Shown here: positions 53,442 through 63,900 of the stretch, in pieces
Numbering within the stretch: position 1 is the first letter of the stretch
Layout of the letters: the number at the start of each line of letters is the position of its first letter
Assembly (NCBI GenBank): GCA_964569025.1
Contig: CAZMSQ010000002.1
Span: forward strand, 61,691 to 125,690
From: CAZMSQ01 sp964569025
GTDB lineage: Bacteria > Bacteroidota > Bacteroidia > Chitinophagales > Saprospiraceae
Direction of reading: 5' to 3'
DNA length: 64,000 bases
Translations under genes and position numbers: made by a program
The notes under the pieces: model-generated
Told to the model about the DNA's origin: nothing
Database searches by the model: none
Seen by the model: the letters and a program-made list of their open reading frames with translations, nothing else

Positions 53442-53659
53442 GTGCATGGGATAAACTGGTGACCAACTGCTTGGCTGGCACTGATCGGATGGGTGTATCA
53501 GAGGCACTCAGGAGGTCTCTCGAAGGGGTGCCTATCAGTACGGAGTTACCGGAGCACCGCTTTTTGCTGGAGGCTTCGGTTTGGCTCTGGGCAGCGAGTC
53601 GTTCGAAGGTTGTGCAGCCGGATAGCCGGAATCTCCTGAAATGGCAACAGTCATTGTGA
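53438..53659 (+). CDS. Short DUF5691-like N-terminal fragment
   Basis: 73 residues with a strong AGGAGG site directly before the ATG, overlapping the recX stop (ATGA). The text SAWDKLVTNCLAGTDR and HRFLLEASVWLWAAS resembles, from memory, the first 70 or so residues of DUF5691 proteins, which are normally about 500 residues long. Here the frame ends and the next gene starts 17 bases later, so it is either a decayed remnant or a small stand-alone version. DUF5691 usually accompanies DUF5682, which is encoded far upstream in this window. Family assignment is tentative; that it is translated looks likely. Confidence 0.5.
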   Translation: MSAWDKLVTNCLAGTDRMGVSEALRRSLEGVPISTELPEHRFLLEASVWLWAASRSKVVQPDSRNLLKWQQSL

Positions 53660-53676
53660 TGGAATTGATTTGAACG

Positions 53677-54999
53677 ATGAGTACTCGCATTCTTTTTCTT
53701 TCTCAACACTCCCACCCTCGGCTGCGATACGTGGTTCGGCAGGTTTTTGAAGAATGGCTGGGACTCAAGGTAGAATGGCTACTTCAAGATGGCAGTGAGG
53801 TCGTGTCCGGGATTCCTGCCATTCAATACGGAGGAATTGATACCGGGAAGGGGCTTTTCATTCCTGCTCACCCCTACCTTGATGGGGGTGTAGGGGTGTA
53901 TGGAGAATGCATCTGGCATCAGGGAGTTCCCTCATTTTTTTCGGTTAATGGAAATGAGGGGAAGGACATTCCCTTTGATGTGCTGGCTTTGATTTTTTTC
54001 TTTTTGTCTCGCCACGAGGAATACGGGGTGCATGGTTCTTCAGACCATTTAGGCCGATTTTCATCTCAGGCCTCACTTGCCAGACAACATGGATTTTTGC
54101 ATCTGCCGGTAGTGGATTACTGGCTGATGCGTCTCAAAGACCTATTGAAAGACCGGTACAAGCAATTGGGTGGAGCGGATAATCGCTATACATTTGAGAT
54201 GACCTATGACATCGATTATTTCTGGGCCTACCGTCAGCGGCCGCTTTGGCATCAGGCGGGTGGTATCCTGAAATCTGCATTCACAGGGCAGTGGTTGCAT
54301 CTCGTTCGGCGCATTCAAGTGCTCACTGGTGTGAGCCGGGATCCATTTTTCACCTTCCAGACTCTGCACGATTTACACCAGCAATATGAGATTTGCCCAA
54401 GGTTTTTTGTCCTTGTCGGCGACTTTCGCGGGTTGGACAGAGCAAATTCCTGGCGGCGGCCGGCGGTCCGGCGGGCCATTCAGGCTCTTTCGAAAGAGGG
54501 GCCAATCGGACTGCATCCCTCCGTGGCTTCATCCGCTGACCTGAGCATACTGCGGGCAGAAAAGCAAAGACTGGAAGAGATTTTGGGTCGTCAGGTAACC
54601 ATAAGCCGTCAACATTTTCTGAACATGACACTGCCAGAAACATACCGCCAACTGATTGAAGTGGGCATTACAGACGATTATACGCTTGGATTTGCAGATG
54701 TAACAGGTTTTCGAGCTTCTACTACACGGGCTTTTCGGTGGTATGATCTGGAGAAAGAGGAAGAAACAGCCCTCAGGGTTCATCCTTTCGTCTGCATGGA
54801 TGTTGCTCTTAGAAGGCAGTCAGGCGGAAATCCAGAGCGGGCGCTTCAAACAGTTAAAACCTATGCTGAGGTCGTCCGTTCGGCACAGGGCATCCTGCGC
54901 CTTGTCTGGCACAATAGCTCTTTTTATGATTTGGAAGGCTGGGCCGGTTGGGATCGGGTGCATGCCGAATTACTCCGGGACCCGGTCGGACCGCTATAG
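53677..54999 (+). CDS. Polysaccharide deacetylase-like protein
   Basis: 440 residues. An N-terminal domain of the DUF7033 type (LRYVVRQVFEEWLGL, LALIFFFLSRHEEY) precedes an NodB-like fold with FEMTYDIDYFWAY, FFVLVGDF, GPIGLHPSVASS, ISRQHFLNMTLPETYRQL and a C-terminal HNSSFYDLEGWAGWDRV. Metal-site residues such as the Asp pair in TYDIDYFW and the HPS motif are visible. It may deacetylate a surface polysaccharide. The final residues DPVGPL and the TAG stop are encoded by palindromic repeat copy D, which begins at 54979. It lies 17 bases after the DUF5691-like fragment. Confidence 0.8.
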   Translation: MSTRILFLSQHSHPRLRYVVRQVFEEWLGLKVEWLLQDGSEVVSGIPAIQYGGIDTGKGLFIPAHPYLDGGVGVYGECIWHQGVPSFFSVNGNEGKDIPFDVLALIFFFLSRHEEYGVHGSSDHLGRFSSQASLARQHGFLHLPVVDYWLMRLKDLLKDRYKQLGGADNRYTFEMTYDIDYFWAYRQRPLWHQAGGILKSAFTGQWLHLVRRIQVLTGVSRDPFFTFQTLHDLHQQYEICPRFFVLVGDFRGLDRANSWRRPAVRRAIQALSKEGPIGLHPSVASSADLSILRAEKQRLEEILGRQVTISRQHFLNMTLPETYRQLIEVGITDDYTLGFADVTGFRASTTRAFRWYDLEKEEETALRVHPFVCMDVALRRQSGGNPERALQTVKTYAEVVRSAQGILRLVWHNSSFYDLEGWAGWDRVHAELLRDPVGPL

Positions 55000-55031
55000 C
55001 CGTCGGACCGCTATAGCGGTCCGACCGGGTC
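54979..55031. repeat. Dispersed palindromic repeat, copy D (extended form)
   Basis: A 53-base element, GACCCGGTCGG to CCGACCGGGTC, with two half-units ending CGCTATAG; the body is essentially identical to copy B. Its first TAG (54997-54999) is the stop of the deacetylase-like gene. It ends 15 bases before the nitric oxide synthase start. Confidence 0.92.
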
Positions 55032-55046
55032 AAGATTTTATGTGTT

Positions 55047-56207
55047 ATGAAAACAGATTTACTGGAAAAGGCTCGGCAATTTTTGGAATTGTATACGCGG
55101 GAGGAGGCAAAGTCCGGACTGAGGGAGCGCTGGGCCGTGGTGCAAAAGGAAATTCGGGATTTCGGTTTTTACACACACACGCCGGAAGAGCTTGAGTTTG
55201 GGTCGAGGGTGGCGTGGAGGAACAGTAATCGGTGTATCGGGAGGCTGTTTTGGAAGAGTTTGAAAGTGCGGGACCGACGGGAAATGCGTGGAGCGGGAGA
55301 AATTTTCAGGGATATGGGGGAGCATCTGGACTATGCGTGGAATGGAGGGAAGATTCGATCGGTGATTACAGTTTACAGACCCTTTATGCCGGGTCAAGAT
55401 GAAGTCAGGATTTGGAATCCGCAGTTGGTTCAGTATGCAGGGTATAGAAGCGACGATGGCACATTAATGGGAGATGCGCGGAATGTTCCGTTTTCAGAAG
55501 TGTGTCAGTCTTTGGGGTGGAAAGGAAAAATGTCTCCGTTTGATATTCTTCCGGTTGTGATTCAAGACGGTGCCGGGGATCCGGAATGGTTTTCCTGGTC
55601 TGAAGGTCAGGTCGCAGAAATTGAAATAAAGCATCCTGACTTGCCGGCAATTGGGGAGTTAAACCTTAAATGGTATGGAATACCTGTCATTTCCAATATG
55701 ATTCTTGAGATCGGGGGTATCATGTATCCGGCTGCTCCATTTAACGGCTGGTATATGGTGACCGAAGTGGGGAGCCGGAATCTTGGAGACGAAATGCGGT
55801 ACAATATGCTTTCGGCAGTTGCTGAGGCTATGGGGTTGAGTCAAAAAGCAGATCCTTTTTGGAAGGATAAGGCACTGACGGCCCTGAATGAGGCAGTCCT
55901 GTTCAGCTATCGGGATGCAGGGGTAACCATGGCCTTGCATCATGAGGCTTCGGACCAATTTCTTAAATTTTGCGACCGGGAGAAAGATGCTGGCCGAGCA
56001 GTCACTGCTGATTGGTCGTGGATAGTCCCTCCTCAGGCCGCCTCTTCGACAGGTGTATTTCACAGGCGATGGGAGAATGATGTGAAGAGTCCGAATTTTT
56101 ACTATCGAAAATCTCCATGGGAGCCTCAGTCCCTTAGTGATGAGGAGATGGTGACGGAATGCCCGTTTTACGATGCCGGATTTAGAGGGGCATCAAAAAG
56201 TCAGTAG
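55047..56207 (+). CDS. nos: Bacterial nitric oxide synthase oxygenase
   Basis: 386 residues, an oxygenase-only NOS that oxidises arginine to citrulline and NO using heme and a pterin with electrons from cellular reductases. The heme-thiolate motif WRNSNRCIGR places Cys63; arginine-binding Glu240 lies in NGWYMVTEVGSRN; the pterin region is WSWIVPPQAASSTGVFHRRW. The length is typical of bNOS, and there is no fused or adjacent reductase. It lies between repeat copies D (15 bases before) and E (91 bases after), in a position that suggests acquisition or local rearrangement. NO in bacteria is linked to oxidative-stress and antibiotic tolerance in other species. Confidence 0.95.
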   Translation: MKTDLLEKARQFLELYTREEAKSGLRERWAVVQKEIRDFGFYTHTPEELEFGSRVAWRNSNRCIGRLFWKSLKVRDRREMRGAGEIFRDMGEHLDYAWNGGKIRSVITVYRPFMPGQDEVRIWNPQLVQYAGYRSDDGTLMGDARNVPFSEVCQSLGWKGKMSPFDILPVVIQDGAGDPEWFSWSEGQVAEIEIKHPDLPAIGELNLKWYGIPVISNMILEIGGIMYPAAPFNGWYMVTEVGSRNLGDEMRYNMLSAVAEAMGLSQKADPFWKDKALTALNEAVLFSYRDAGVTMALHHEASDQFLKFCDREKDAGRAVTADWSWIVPPQAASSTGVFHRRWENDVKSPNFYYRKSPWEPQSLSDEEMVTECPFYDAGFRGASKSQ

Positions 56208-56298
56208 GACACTCCGCAAGAAACTGAACATCGACAATGACGAATATCTGATGATCTTTCTACTTGGACTCTGATGACCCCCTCATCTGAGTTCACGT

Positions 56299-56344
56299 AG
56301 TCTGACCCGGTCGGAAGGCTATAGCCGTCCGACCGGGTCAGACT
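56299..56344. repeat. Dispersed palindromic repeat, copy E (simple form)
   Basis: A 46-base palindrome with 23-bp arms and one mismatch (56316/56327), centred on CTATAG, with outer GTCTGACCCGG and CCGGGTCAGAC arms. The centre differs from other copies (GGAAGGCTATAGCCGTCC). It lies between nos and the phosphoesterase gene, 12 bases before a -7 box. Confidence 0.9.
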
Positions 56345-56356
56345 TGCGGAAAATTG

Positions 56357-56364
56357 TATTTTTG
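56357..56364 (+). promoter_or_regulatory. Candidate -7 box of the metallophosphoesterase gene
   Basis: TATTTTTG, a perfect TAnnTTTG, 24 bases before the ATG at 56389. The -33 region would fall inside repeat copy E, so the hairpin may affect this promoter. Confidence 0.4.
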
Positions 56365-56388
56365 ACTTTAACCCTTAAATACATCCGA

Positions 56389-57297
56389 ATGACTCACTTG
56401 GATTTTATAGGAGACATCCATGGTCACCTCGATAAACTTTGCCTACTCCTAGAAACGCTTGGGTATCATCAGCATGATGGTATCTACTCGCACCCTGAAC
56501 GAATGGCCTTTTTTGTAGGCGATTACATTGATAGGGGCCCTAACAGCCCGGGCGTCATCCGCACGGTCAGGAGCATGGTTGAGGCCGGCTCAGCGATTGC
56601 CCTGATGGGCAATCACGAGTACAACGCCATTTGCTTTAATACACCACACCCGGAAAGAGATTTTCTCCGGCCTCACACCATCAAAAATTTTAGCCAACAT
56701 GCAGCAACCTTGTCTCAGTTTCATGGTAAGCAAAAGGAGTATGATGAAGCCATCAGCTGGTTCAAGACTTTGCCCATGTGGTACGAGCACGACCTCTTCA
56801 GGGCGGTGCATGCCTGCTGGGATGCACCTTCCATGGATACGCTACAGGACTCTTTTCCGGATGGCAGACTGCGAGATGATCTACTTGGTCAGACTGCTGA
56901 TAAATCTTCTGCGCTTTATCAAGCCGTAGATGTCTCACTCAAAGGCAAAGAGGCAAGGCTTCCGGACGGGTACTTTTTTTTAGACAAGGATAAACACAAG
57001 CGGCGGGATGTTCGGCTGAAATGGTGGCTCGACCCTACGGGCAGGACCTTTGGTGAGCTGTCAATGTCCGAAGTAGCAGAAGTGGAAAAAGTACCGGTGG
57101 TAAATGTGCCGGGTCTTCCCTATTCTGAAGACGAGCGGCCAGTCTTTTTTGGCCATTACTGGCTCAAGGGAACCCCTGACCTCTACCGGCATAATGTCTG
57201 TTGTCTGGACTTCAGCGTCGCAAAAGAAGGTCATTTGGTCGCCTACCGGTTTGATGGCGAAAAAGCACTCGAACCGAAGAAGTTGGTTTGGGTTTGA
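56389..57297 (+). CDS. Metallophosphoesterase (PPP-type, calcineurin-like)
   Basis: 302 residues from the ATG at 56389. The phosphoesterase signatures are clear: FIGDIHGHLDKL (Asp9, His11), FVGDYIDRGPNSPGV, LMGNHEYNAI, and later VHACWD and FFGHYWLKG with metal-binding histidines. It belongs to the PPP family of bacterial protein or Ap4A-type phosphatases, and the substrate is not known. No signal peptide, so cytoplasmic. It is convergent with the FKBP gene, with 23 bases between the stops and no clear terminator. Confidence 0.9.
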   Translation: MTHLDFIGDIHGHLDKLCLLLETLGYHQHDGIYSHPERMAFFVGDYIDRGPNSPGVIRTVRSMVEAGSAIALMGNHEYNAICFNTPHPERDFLRPHTIKNFSQHAATLSQFHGKQKEYDEAISWFKTLPMWYEHDLFRAVHACWDAPSMDTLQDSFPDGRLRDDLLGQTADKSSALYQAVDVSLKGKEARLPDGYFFLDKDKHKRRDVRLKWWLDPTGRTFGELSMSEVAEVEKVPVVNVPGLPYSEDERPVFFGHYWLKGTPDLYRHNVCCLDFSVAKEGHLVAYRFDGEKALEPKKLVWV

Positions 57298-57320
57298 CAA
57301 AAACACATTGCAGTCTGTTT

Positions 57321-57803
57321 CTACAGGACGTCAAGAACTTCCACATTGAAAACAAGCACAGCATTGGCTGGGATTCCAGACCCAAAGGGCGGATTGCCTC
57401 CATAAGCGAGGTGCGAAGGAACCAGCAGCGTTCCCTTCCCCCCCTCAGCAAAATATGGGATGCCCAGTTGCCAGCCTCTGATCACTCCCGCAAGGGGAAA
57501 AGTAGCCGGGGTGCCACGCTCATAGGATGAATCGAAAATGGTGCCGTTGAGCAGAGAGCCCTCGTAATGCACCTCAACTGTGCTGTTGATATTGGGCGAC
57601 GTTCCTGTACCTGTATTATCAATAACCACGTAGAGACCTTCGGGCCCCTCAATCGCATTCAGGGAATTTTCGGCAATATACTCTTGAATAAGGGCATCGT
57701 CTTTGACTCGCTGATCTTCGTCATCGTTGTTGGCACAAGATGTGATTGAACAAGCAATGGCCATCAAAAAAAGACCAAAGAGAGAAGAAGGCAGTATTCG
57801 CAT
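57321..57803 (-). CDS. FKBP-type peptidyl-prolyl cis-trans isomerase lipoprotein
   Basis: 160 residues; the lipobox SITSC places Cys23 for lipidation. The FKBP fold is seen in VEVHYEGSLLNGTIFDSSYERG, FPLAGVIRGWQLGIPYFAEGGKGTLLVPSHLAYG and VLVFNVEVLDVL. A short helix-rich segment (DDALIQEYIAENSLNA) precedes the domain, as in Bacteroidota periplasmic FKBPs. It likely assists folding of exported proteins. A -7 box lies 27 bases upstream, and the terminator of the giant gene upstream separates the two. Confidence 0.94.
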   Translation of the reverse strand: MRILPSSLFGLFLMAIACSITSCANNDDEDQRVKDDALIQEYIAENSLNAIEGPEGLYVVIDNTGTGTSPNINSTVEVHYEGSLLNGTIFDSSYERGTPATFPLAGVIRGWQLGIPYFAEGGKGTLLVPSHLAYGGNPPFGSGIPANAVLVFNVEVLDVL

Positions 57804-57829
57804 GATTCACGTGTTTCATCGTTATACCT

Positions 57830-57837
57830 CAAAAGTA
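57830..57837 (-). promoter_or_regulatory. Candidate -7 box of the FKBP gene
   Basis: Reads TACTTTTG on the minus strand, matching TAnnTTTG. TTG elements exist upstream but at 14 and 25 bases rather than the ideal spacing. Confidence 0.35.
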
Positions 57838-57863
57838 AAGCATTCTCCGCACAACCAGTCCCC

Positions 57864-57901
57864 AAAAGCAAAACCCCGGTGCCAGATGACATCGGGGTTT
57901 T
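57864..57901 (-). terminator. Terminator of the giant T9SS gene
   Basis: On the minus strand, a 9-bp stem AAAACCCCG with CGGGGTTTT followed by GCTTTT; it begins about 30 bases after the giant gene's stop and precedes the FKBP promoter. Confidence 0.8.
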
Positions 57902-57931
57902 AGGCCGGTAATTCGCGTAATCATCTTGCAA

Positions 57932-60900
57932 TCAACGAATCAGAGACACATCGCCCTCGAACAGGAGGATTTCTCCGCTGATTAATTCTATTTCTGCATA
58001 CCACACAAACACAGCCGGGTTCATGACCTGCCCCCGGAATAACCCGTCCCATCCTGCTGCCGGTTCGTTTGGTTGGAAGTTTCGGTATTCATGCACTTTC
58101 TCCCCCCATCTGTCAAAGACGAGAAAGCGCGTGATTTCACGGATACTCCTGTCATCTGAGAATATCAAGAACAGGTCATTGTAGCCATCAGCATTGGGGG
58201 AGAATGCTGTTGGCACATAAATCTGGGGCCTGCGGTCTACATTGATTCGGATTTCCTTCTCGGCAGAGCAACCATTGGTATCAACAACCGTGAGGAGGTA
58301 GGAAGTGGTGTAGAATGGTGTTGCCAGCGGGTCGAGGCAGTCATCACAGCTGAGCGTAGAGCTGTTTGTCCAGGTGATGGCATCCAGGACAGCTTGAGCC
58401 GGGGAAACTTGCGCATTAATTTGGTAGACGTCGCCGAGTTGGATTTCGGTTTGGATGTCCATGATAATTTCAAGTTGGGCAGGCTCTATGAGTTCAAGGG
58501 TCTCCGTCGGGCTCAAACAATTGTTGACATCCTGAACCAAGACCTCATACACACCGGGCAGGAGGTTATTGAATTGAGGATAGGGCGAGAATGTGCCTCC
58601 ACCGTCTATCGAGTAAGTATAGGGCGGCGTGCCTCCTGTCACAGCGGTTATCAGTATGGATCCTCGTTCTCCATAGCAGGGTGGCTGGGAGAGTGCAGCA
58701 TCGATGCTTTCAGGAGCCTCTTCCCGAATTCTGACAGAATCAACAGAGGTGCACCCGTTATTGAGATTGGTGACGGTCAGGACATACCAACCACCAGACC
58801 CGATGGTTGGGCTGAGGGATGATTGGCCGCTGATCAGCTGTCCGCTGGTGGTGGTCCATAGGTATTGCAGGTTAGACAGAGACCCGCTGACGCTTCCCTG
58901 GAGCTGTATGTCATTTGTATTGCAGGGGAATAGCTGATCTGGTCCGGCATCTACAGATGCGGTTTGTAGGTCTTCAGTAACCGTGACCGATGCAGATTGG
59001 CTGCAGCCGTTATCCTGATAGGAAATGGTCAGGGTGTATGTTCCTGGTCCTCCCACTGTCGCGACCAAAGTGCCCTGACCGGTGAGAATGCCCCCTGCAC
59101 CGGACCATAAAAATGAAAGTCCCGGCCCGTTGCTGGAGGTGCTGGCATCAAGGGTGATGATGGGCTGGTCGCAGGTGATTGGATCGGGCTGGGTGATGAT
59201 GACCAACGGGAAGAGGGTATCTTCTGTGATGAGCACCTGGTCAGTGGCTGTGCACCCGTTGGTGGTATTGGTGACCAACAGCTGGTAAAGGCCTGGTGCA
59301 TCGATGGCTGGCTGAAGGGTCTGATTGCCTGATAAAATATTGCCTTGTCCGGTAGTCCATAAATACAGATACTGGGCCCCTGCCGATGAGCCGACACCAT
59401 CAAGGCTCAACTGTGTGATGGTGCAATTCAGGGTATCTGTGGCTCCGGCCTCCGCAATCGGCGAAATGGTGTCCTGCAATACTGGCACACTGGCCGAGGC
59501 ACTGCAGCCTGTACTCAATTCGATCACCGTCAGGGTATACACGCCGGGCGCGTCTGCTGTGGCCTGAAGCGTTTGGGCTCCACTCACGATATTGCCTCCA
59601 GATGTTGCTGTCCACTGATAGGCTGATCCCGGATCTGGTGCGTCTGTCTGCCCGGTGAGTGTTGCTGTGAGGATATTGCATGTCAAGGTCTGGGGAGTCA
59701 CAATATCAACCTGAGGCGTGGTGATGTCCGAGCTGATTTGTACCTGACTGGCCGCTGTGCATCCGTTTGTCAGGTCTGTCACAATCAGTTCGTAGGTGCC
59801 AGCAGAACCGATACTGGCAACCGGGCTGTCACTCCCGCTAATAATTCCGCCGGAAGGTCCGCTCCATGCATATTGGAATTGTGGGCCCTGAGACGATGCG
59901 CTGCCGTCAAGGGTCAGCGTGGTCGTCTGGCAGGTCAGTGTGTCCGATTGGCCCGCATTTGCAATCGGGGCATTGATATTCTGGTCAACGAATACACTGT
60001 CTGAATCCGAGCAGTTGTCAGTGAATGCTCCAGTTAACACATACCACCCAGGGGCAGTCACTGTAGCTGACAGTCCTGTATCTGAAAATCCACCAGGGCC
60101 TGTCCAGGTATATTGTCCAGATCCGGAAGACTGCCCGCTCAACTGAACCTGTTGCTGGGTGCAGGTCAGAATTCCGGCAGTTCCCGCATCAACAGATTCA
60201 GGGCAGGACGAACAGGGGGGAGGCGCCGTGACAGTCACAGTATCCACACAGTAGCCGGTGACATTGTCCTGAATCACTAAAACCAAATCACCGCCGTTGA
60301 TGGCGAACGGGCCAAATGATTGGGCACTTCCATAGGTACCGCTGATAAGGCCTCCTACGGACTGCCATCCAGAGCTTATATTTTGCCCGGAAGCGGTCAG
60401 CTCAAAGGTGAAGGTGTCATCTGTGTCATCGGCTCCCGTGTCATTATTATCGCAGACAATATTTGCCACTATCGCATTCAGGGTGCAGGCCTCATCGCAA
60501 GGCACCAGCGGTCCTATGTTTTGTTGGGCGACACACAAAGGCTCGTCAGCATCCTGAATGCTGATGACAGGACTGCTTCCGTCAGCAGGCAGGGTCAGGA
60601 ATGCTGCCTGACCGTACGCAAAGGTACCCGCAGCTATGCCGTCCAAAAACACAATGAAACTGTCTGCAGGGCCCGGGTTGATGACTCCGGCGCCCAGACT
60701 GATTTCGTAGATATCATCCGCCGGATCTGTCAGGGTGCCGTTGTCATCGCAACTGACCACCAACGAATCAAAAGCGATGATGCAGGGATCTGAACACGAA
60801 GGCGGCGCTGTAATGGTCACCGTGTCTATGCACCCAGGGGTGACATTGTCGAGAAGAACCAGAGTCAAATCACCGCCAATGATAGGGAATGGGCCTAGTA

Positions 60901-63900
60901 TTTGGACTGTTCCGAAGGTGCCGGAATACAGCCCATTGGCAGATGACCAGGCGGTGCCGGTATTCTGGCCACTGACAAGCAATTCAGCGGTGAAGGTATC
61001 GTCATCGGGGATATTCCCCGTGCCGTTGTCATCGCAGATGATATTGCTAATGGTTGCAGTCAGGGTGCATTCTTCATTGCAAGGCTCCAGTGGCCCAATG
61101 GTCTGCTGAACTGAGCAGAGCGGATCATCAGCATCCTGAATGGTGATGACAGGGGAAGAGCCATCAGCGGGGAGAGACAATCCGGCAATATCGCTGTAGG
61201 CAAAGGTGCCTGTATTGACTCCGTTGATCAGCACCACAAAACTGTCTGCCGGTCCTGGATTGATGGCACTGACCACAATGTCAAGGTCGTAGACATCATC
61301 AGTCGGGTCTGTCAGGGTTCCATTGGTGCTGCATGTCAGTCCGAGTGAATCGATGAACAGAATGCAGGCATCTGAACAAGGCACAAGCGGTCCGATCGGT
61401 ACGACAAGGATGCAACCGCTTGAGTCATCGGTAAAGACCAGAGTGTCAGTCTGATTGTTCGCTTGCAGCACAATAGAATCAGCATTTCCATATGTGAATG
61501 TTCCTTGATTACCTCCTGCTGTGGCCAGGCTGTAAGTGCCGGAATCTGACAAGTTTGTGGAAAGAACAAAAATGACGGAATAGGCATCATCGGCGGCATC
61601 AGAAGGCGTTCCATTGTCAAGGCAGGTCACCACCAGACTGTCAGCGGTTAATACGAGACCAGTGTCAATTCCGAACGAAGCCTGATTGACACACCCTTCT
61701 GGTGTGGTTGCGTAGAGGATATACATGCCAGGCTGGAGATCGGAATAGAGCGTGTCTGCAGACCATGATGCGCTGTCCAGGCTGTATGTCGCACCCGGCG
61801 TGCCGCTCCAGCTGACGGTACCGTTGCTGTCTGCCCGGCATGGGTCTGCTGCAACCTGAAGATTAAGCTCAGGAAGGGGAATGGCTTGCAGAATCAGTTC
61901 CACGACACCGACGCAGCCCCCTGCACTTTCTATTCGCACATAGAGTATTTGGGTCGGTGCACTGGTATTTGTATACTGAAGCGGCAGTGGACTGGCTCCG
62001 GCTGCTGCATCAGCTTCAGTCAGGTGAAAGCTCACAGTATGTGACGGGACCCCGGTAATCAGCGGGATGGCAGCAGACAGGTCGAATTCGAGAATGCCGT
62101 CAGCGTCTTCATCACAGCGTAACAGGGTTGTGTCATTGCCTTGAGGTGTGGGCAGTATCTGTAATTGGACTGGAGTCCGCAGGACACTGACGCAACCAGT
62201 TGCCGGATCTTCAGTTTGGGCATAAAACACCCATGTGCCAGGTCCGAGGGTGTCAGAAGGGGTAAAACTGGTACTGTTGGTGGCGAGTACATTTCCTCCG
62301 GCCGGAGCATCAAACCAATTGACCTGGAACCCCGGATCAACAGATACCATGAGTGCCGGAATTGGATCGCCCTCGCATATGGTGACATTTCCATTGCTGA
62401 CAGGCTCCGGAATATTTGGGCAATCACAGTCTGGAGGTGAAATCGACTGAGTGGTCAGGCAGGCAAAATTGCCGGGGTTGGTAATGGTGAGGAGCAATAC
62501 ATCATCAATCGGGATTTGAGAGATGCTCACCTGCCCATTGCCGATGTCTGTCAGGGTACCTGCAGATGGAATAATGGTGAATCCATTGGTGGTTATCACG
62601 ACCTCGTAAAAATTACTGTCGGCCGAGCAGATTACTTCCTCTACATCAATGATGATTTCAGGCAGGATTTCAAGGGTGACCAGCGCGACATCATCGGGGC
62701 AAACCCCGTTTGAGGGCATCAGGTACTGAAACTGGTAGCTGCCCGGCGGGAAGCCGGCAAGGCTGACCGCAAACGGGTTTGACAAATCTACCCCGTACCC
62801 GTTGATGTCCTGCCAAATCCCTGTGGGCAGCGGGTTGCCGCCCAGGTATTGAAACAGGTTAATGCTGAATGATGCAAAATAACAAACCTCCCCTCCGCCG
62901 TCAGTGCCGGCAAAAGGTGGCGTTTCCACAAACACGGTAAATGGCAACTCATCGGTACACCCTGTCGAAGTGGTGGCCAGCACATAGTAGGTGGTCGTCA
63001 CGGCTGGGCTTACCAGTGTATTTGTGAGTTGATTTGCCGGTGAAGCCGGTGAGAAAAGGTGCCAGGTAATCTGCGAATTGGTGGCATTCTGGTCGATCAC
63101 ACCCACCGAGTTGAGATCAAAAACCGACCCCTGACAGATGGTCGTTTCTGTTGGTGAGATCACAATGTCTGGCGTTGCCTCACGGGTCAGTGTCTGGGTG
63201 TGGGTCTCCACTTGATTGTTGCAAGGGTTTGTAAAGGACCACGAGTAGGTCGTGACCAGTCCGTTGGTGGTCACCACGGGAAAGGCACTCCCCTGATTGG
63301 CACAGGCGCCGGTTTCATTGTTGGTCCAGTCAAGGACAGCAGGCGGAGGAAGAGGGTCTGTACAGCTGATGGTCACATCAGGGGGAAGAGTGACGAATGC
63401 CGGATCGGAAGCGGGTTGGACAGTGATGTTCTGAGAATGGGTAATGGTGCGACCGCAGGCATCTGTATAGTTCCAGAAAAAAATGAGGGTGCCTCCGCAT
63501 GCATCATAATTTCCGGATTGCGAGGCAATGGCATTGCCCGAAATAGAGCAATTTCCTGTTTCTCCATTGGTATAGCTGAGGGTGGTTGGGAGTCCGTCAG
63601 CCTGAGCGCAGTCAACTGTCACATCAGCGGGTGGATTCAGAAATGCAGCTTGTGGAGCTGGCAGGACGTTCACATTTTGAGTGTGCGAGATGGTGCGTCC
63701 GCAATCGTCTGTAAACGACCATTGGAAGAAAAAGGTCCCTCCGCACTCGTCGTAATTGCCAATTTGCTGGGCGGGCACAGACCCCTGTATCAGGCACTGG
63801 CCTGAGGCATTATTGGTATAGCTGAGAGGAGGTGCAGACGCGGGCACTGCATCACAGGCCACCGTAATGTCAGGAGGCAGTGGGCCGTTGAAGGTGGCAG

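Noticed and set aside
53438..53659. Treating the small gene after recX as non-coding
   Set aside because: The AGGAGG site, ATGA coupling and family-like text argue for translation.
55047..56207. A eukaryotic-type full NOS with reductase
   Set aside because: The frame ends after the oxygenase domain, and neither neighbour is a flavoprotein reductase.
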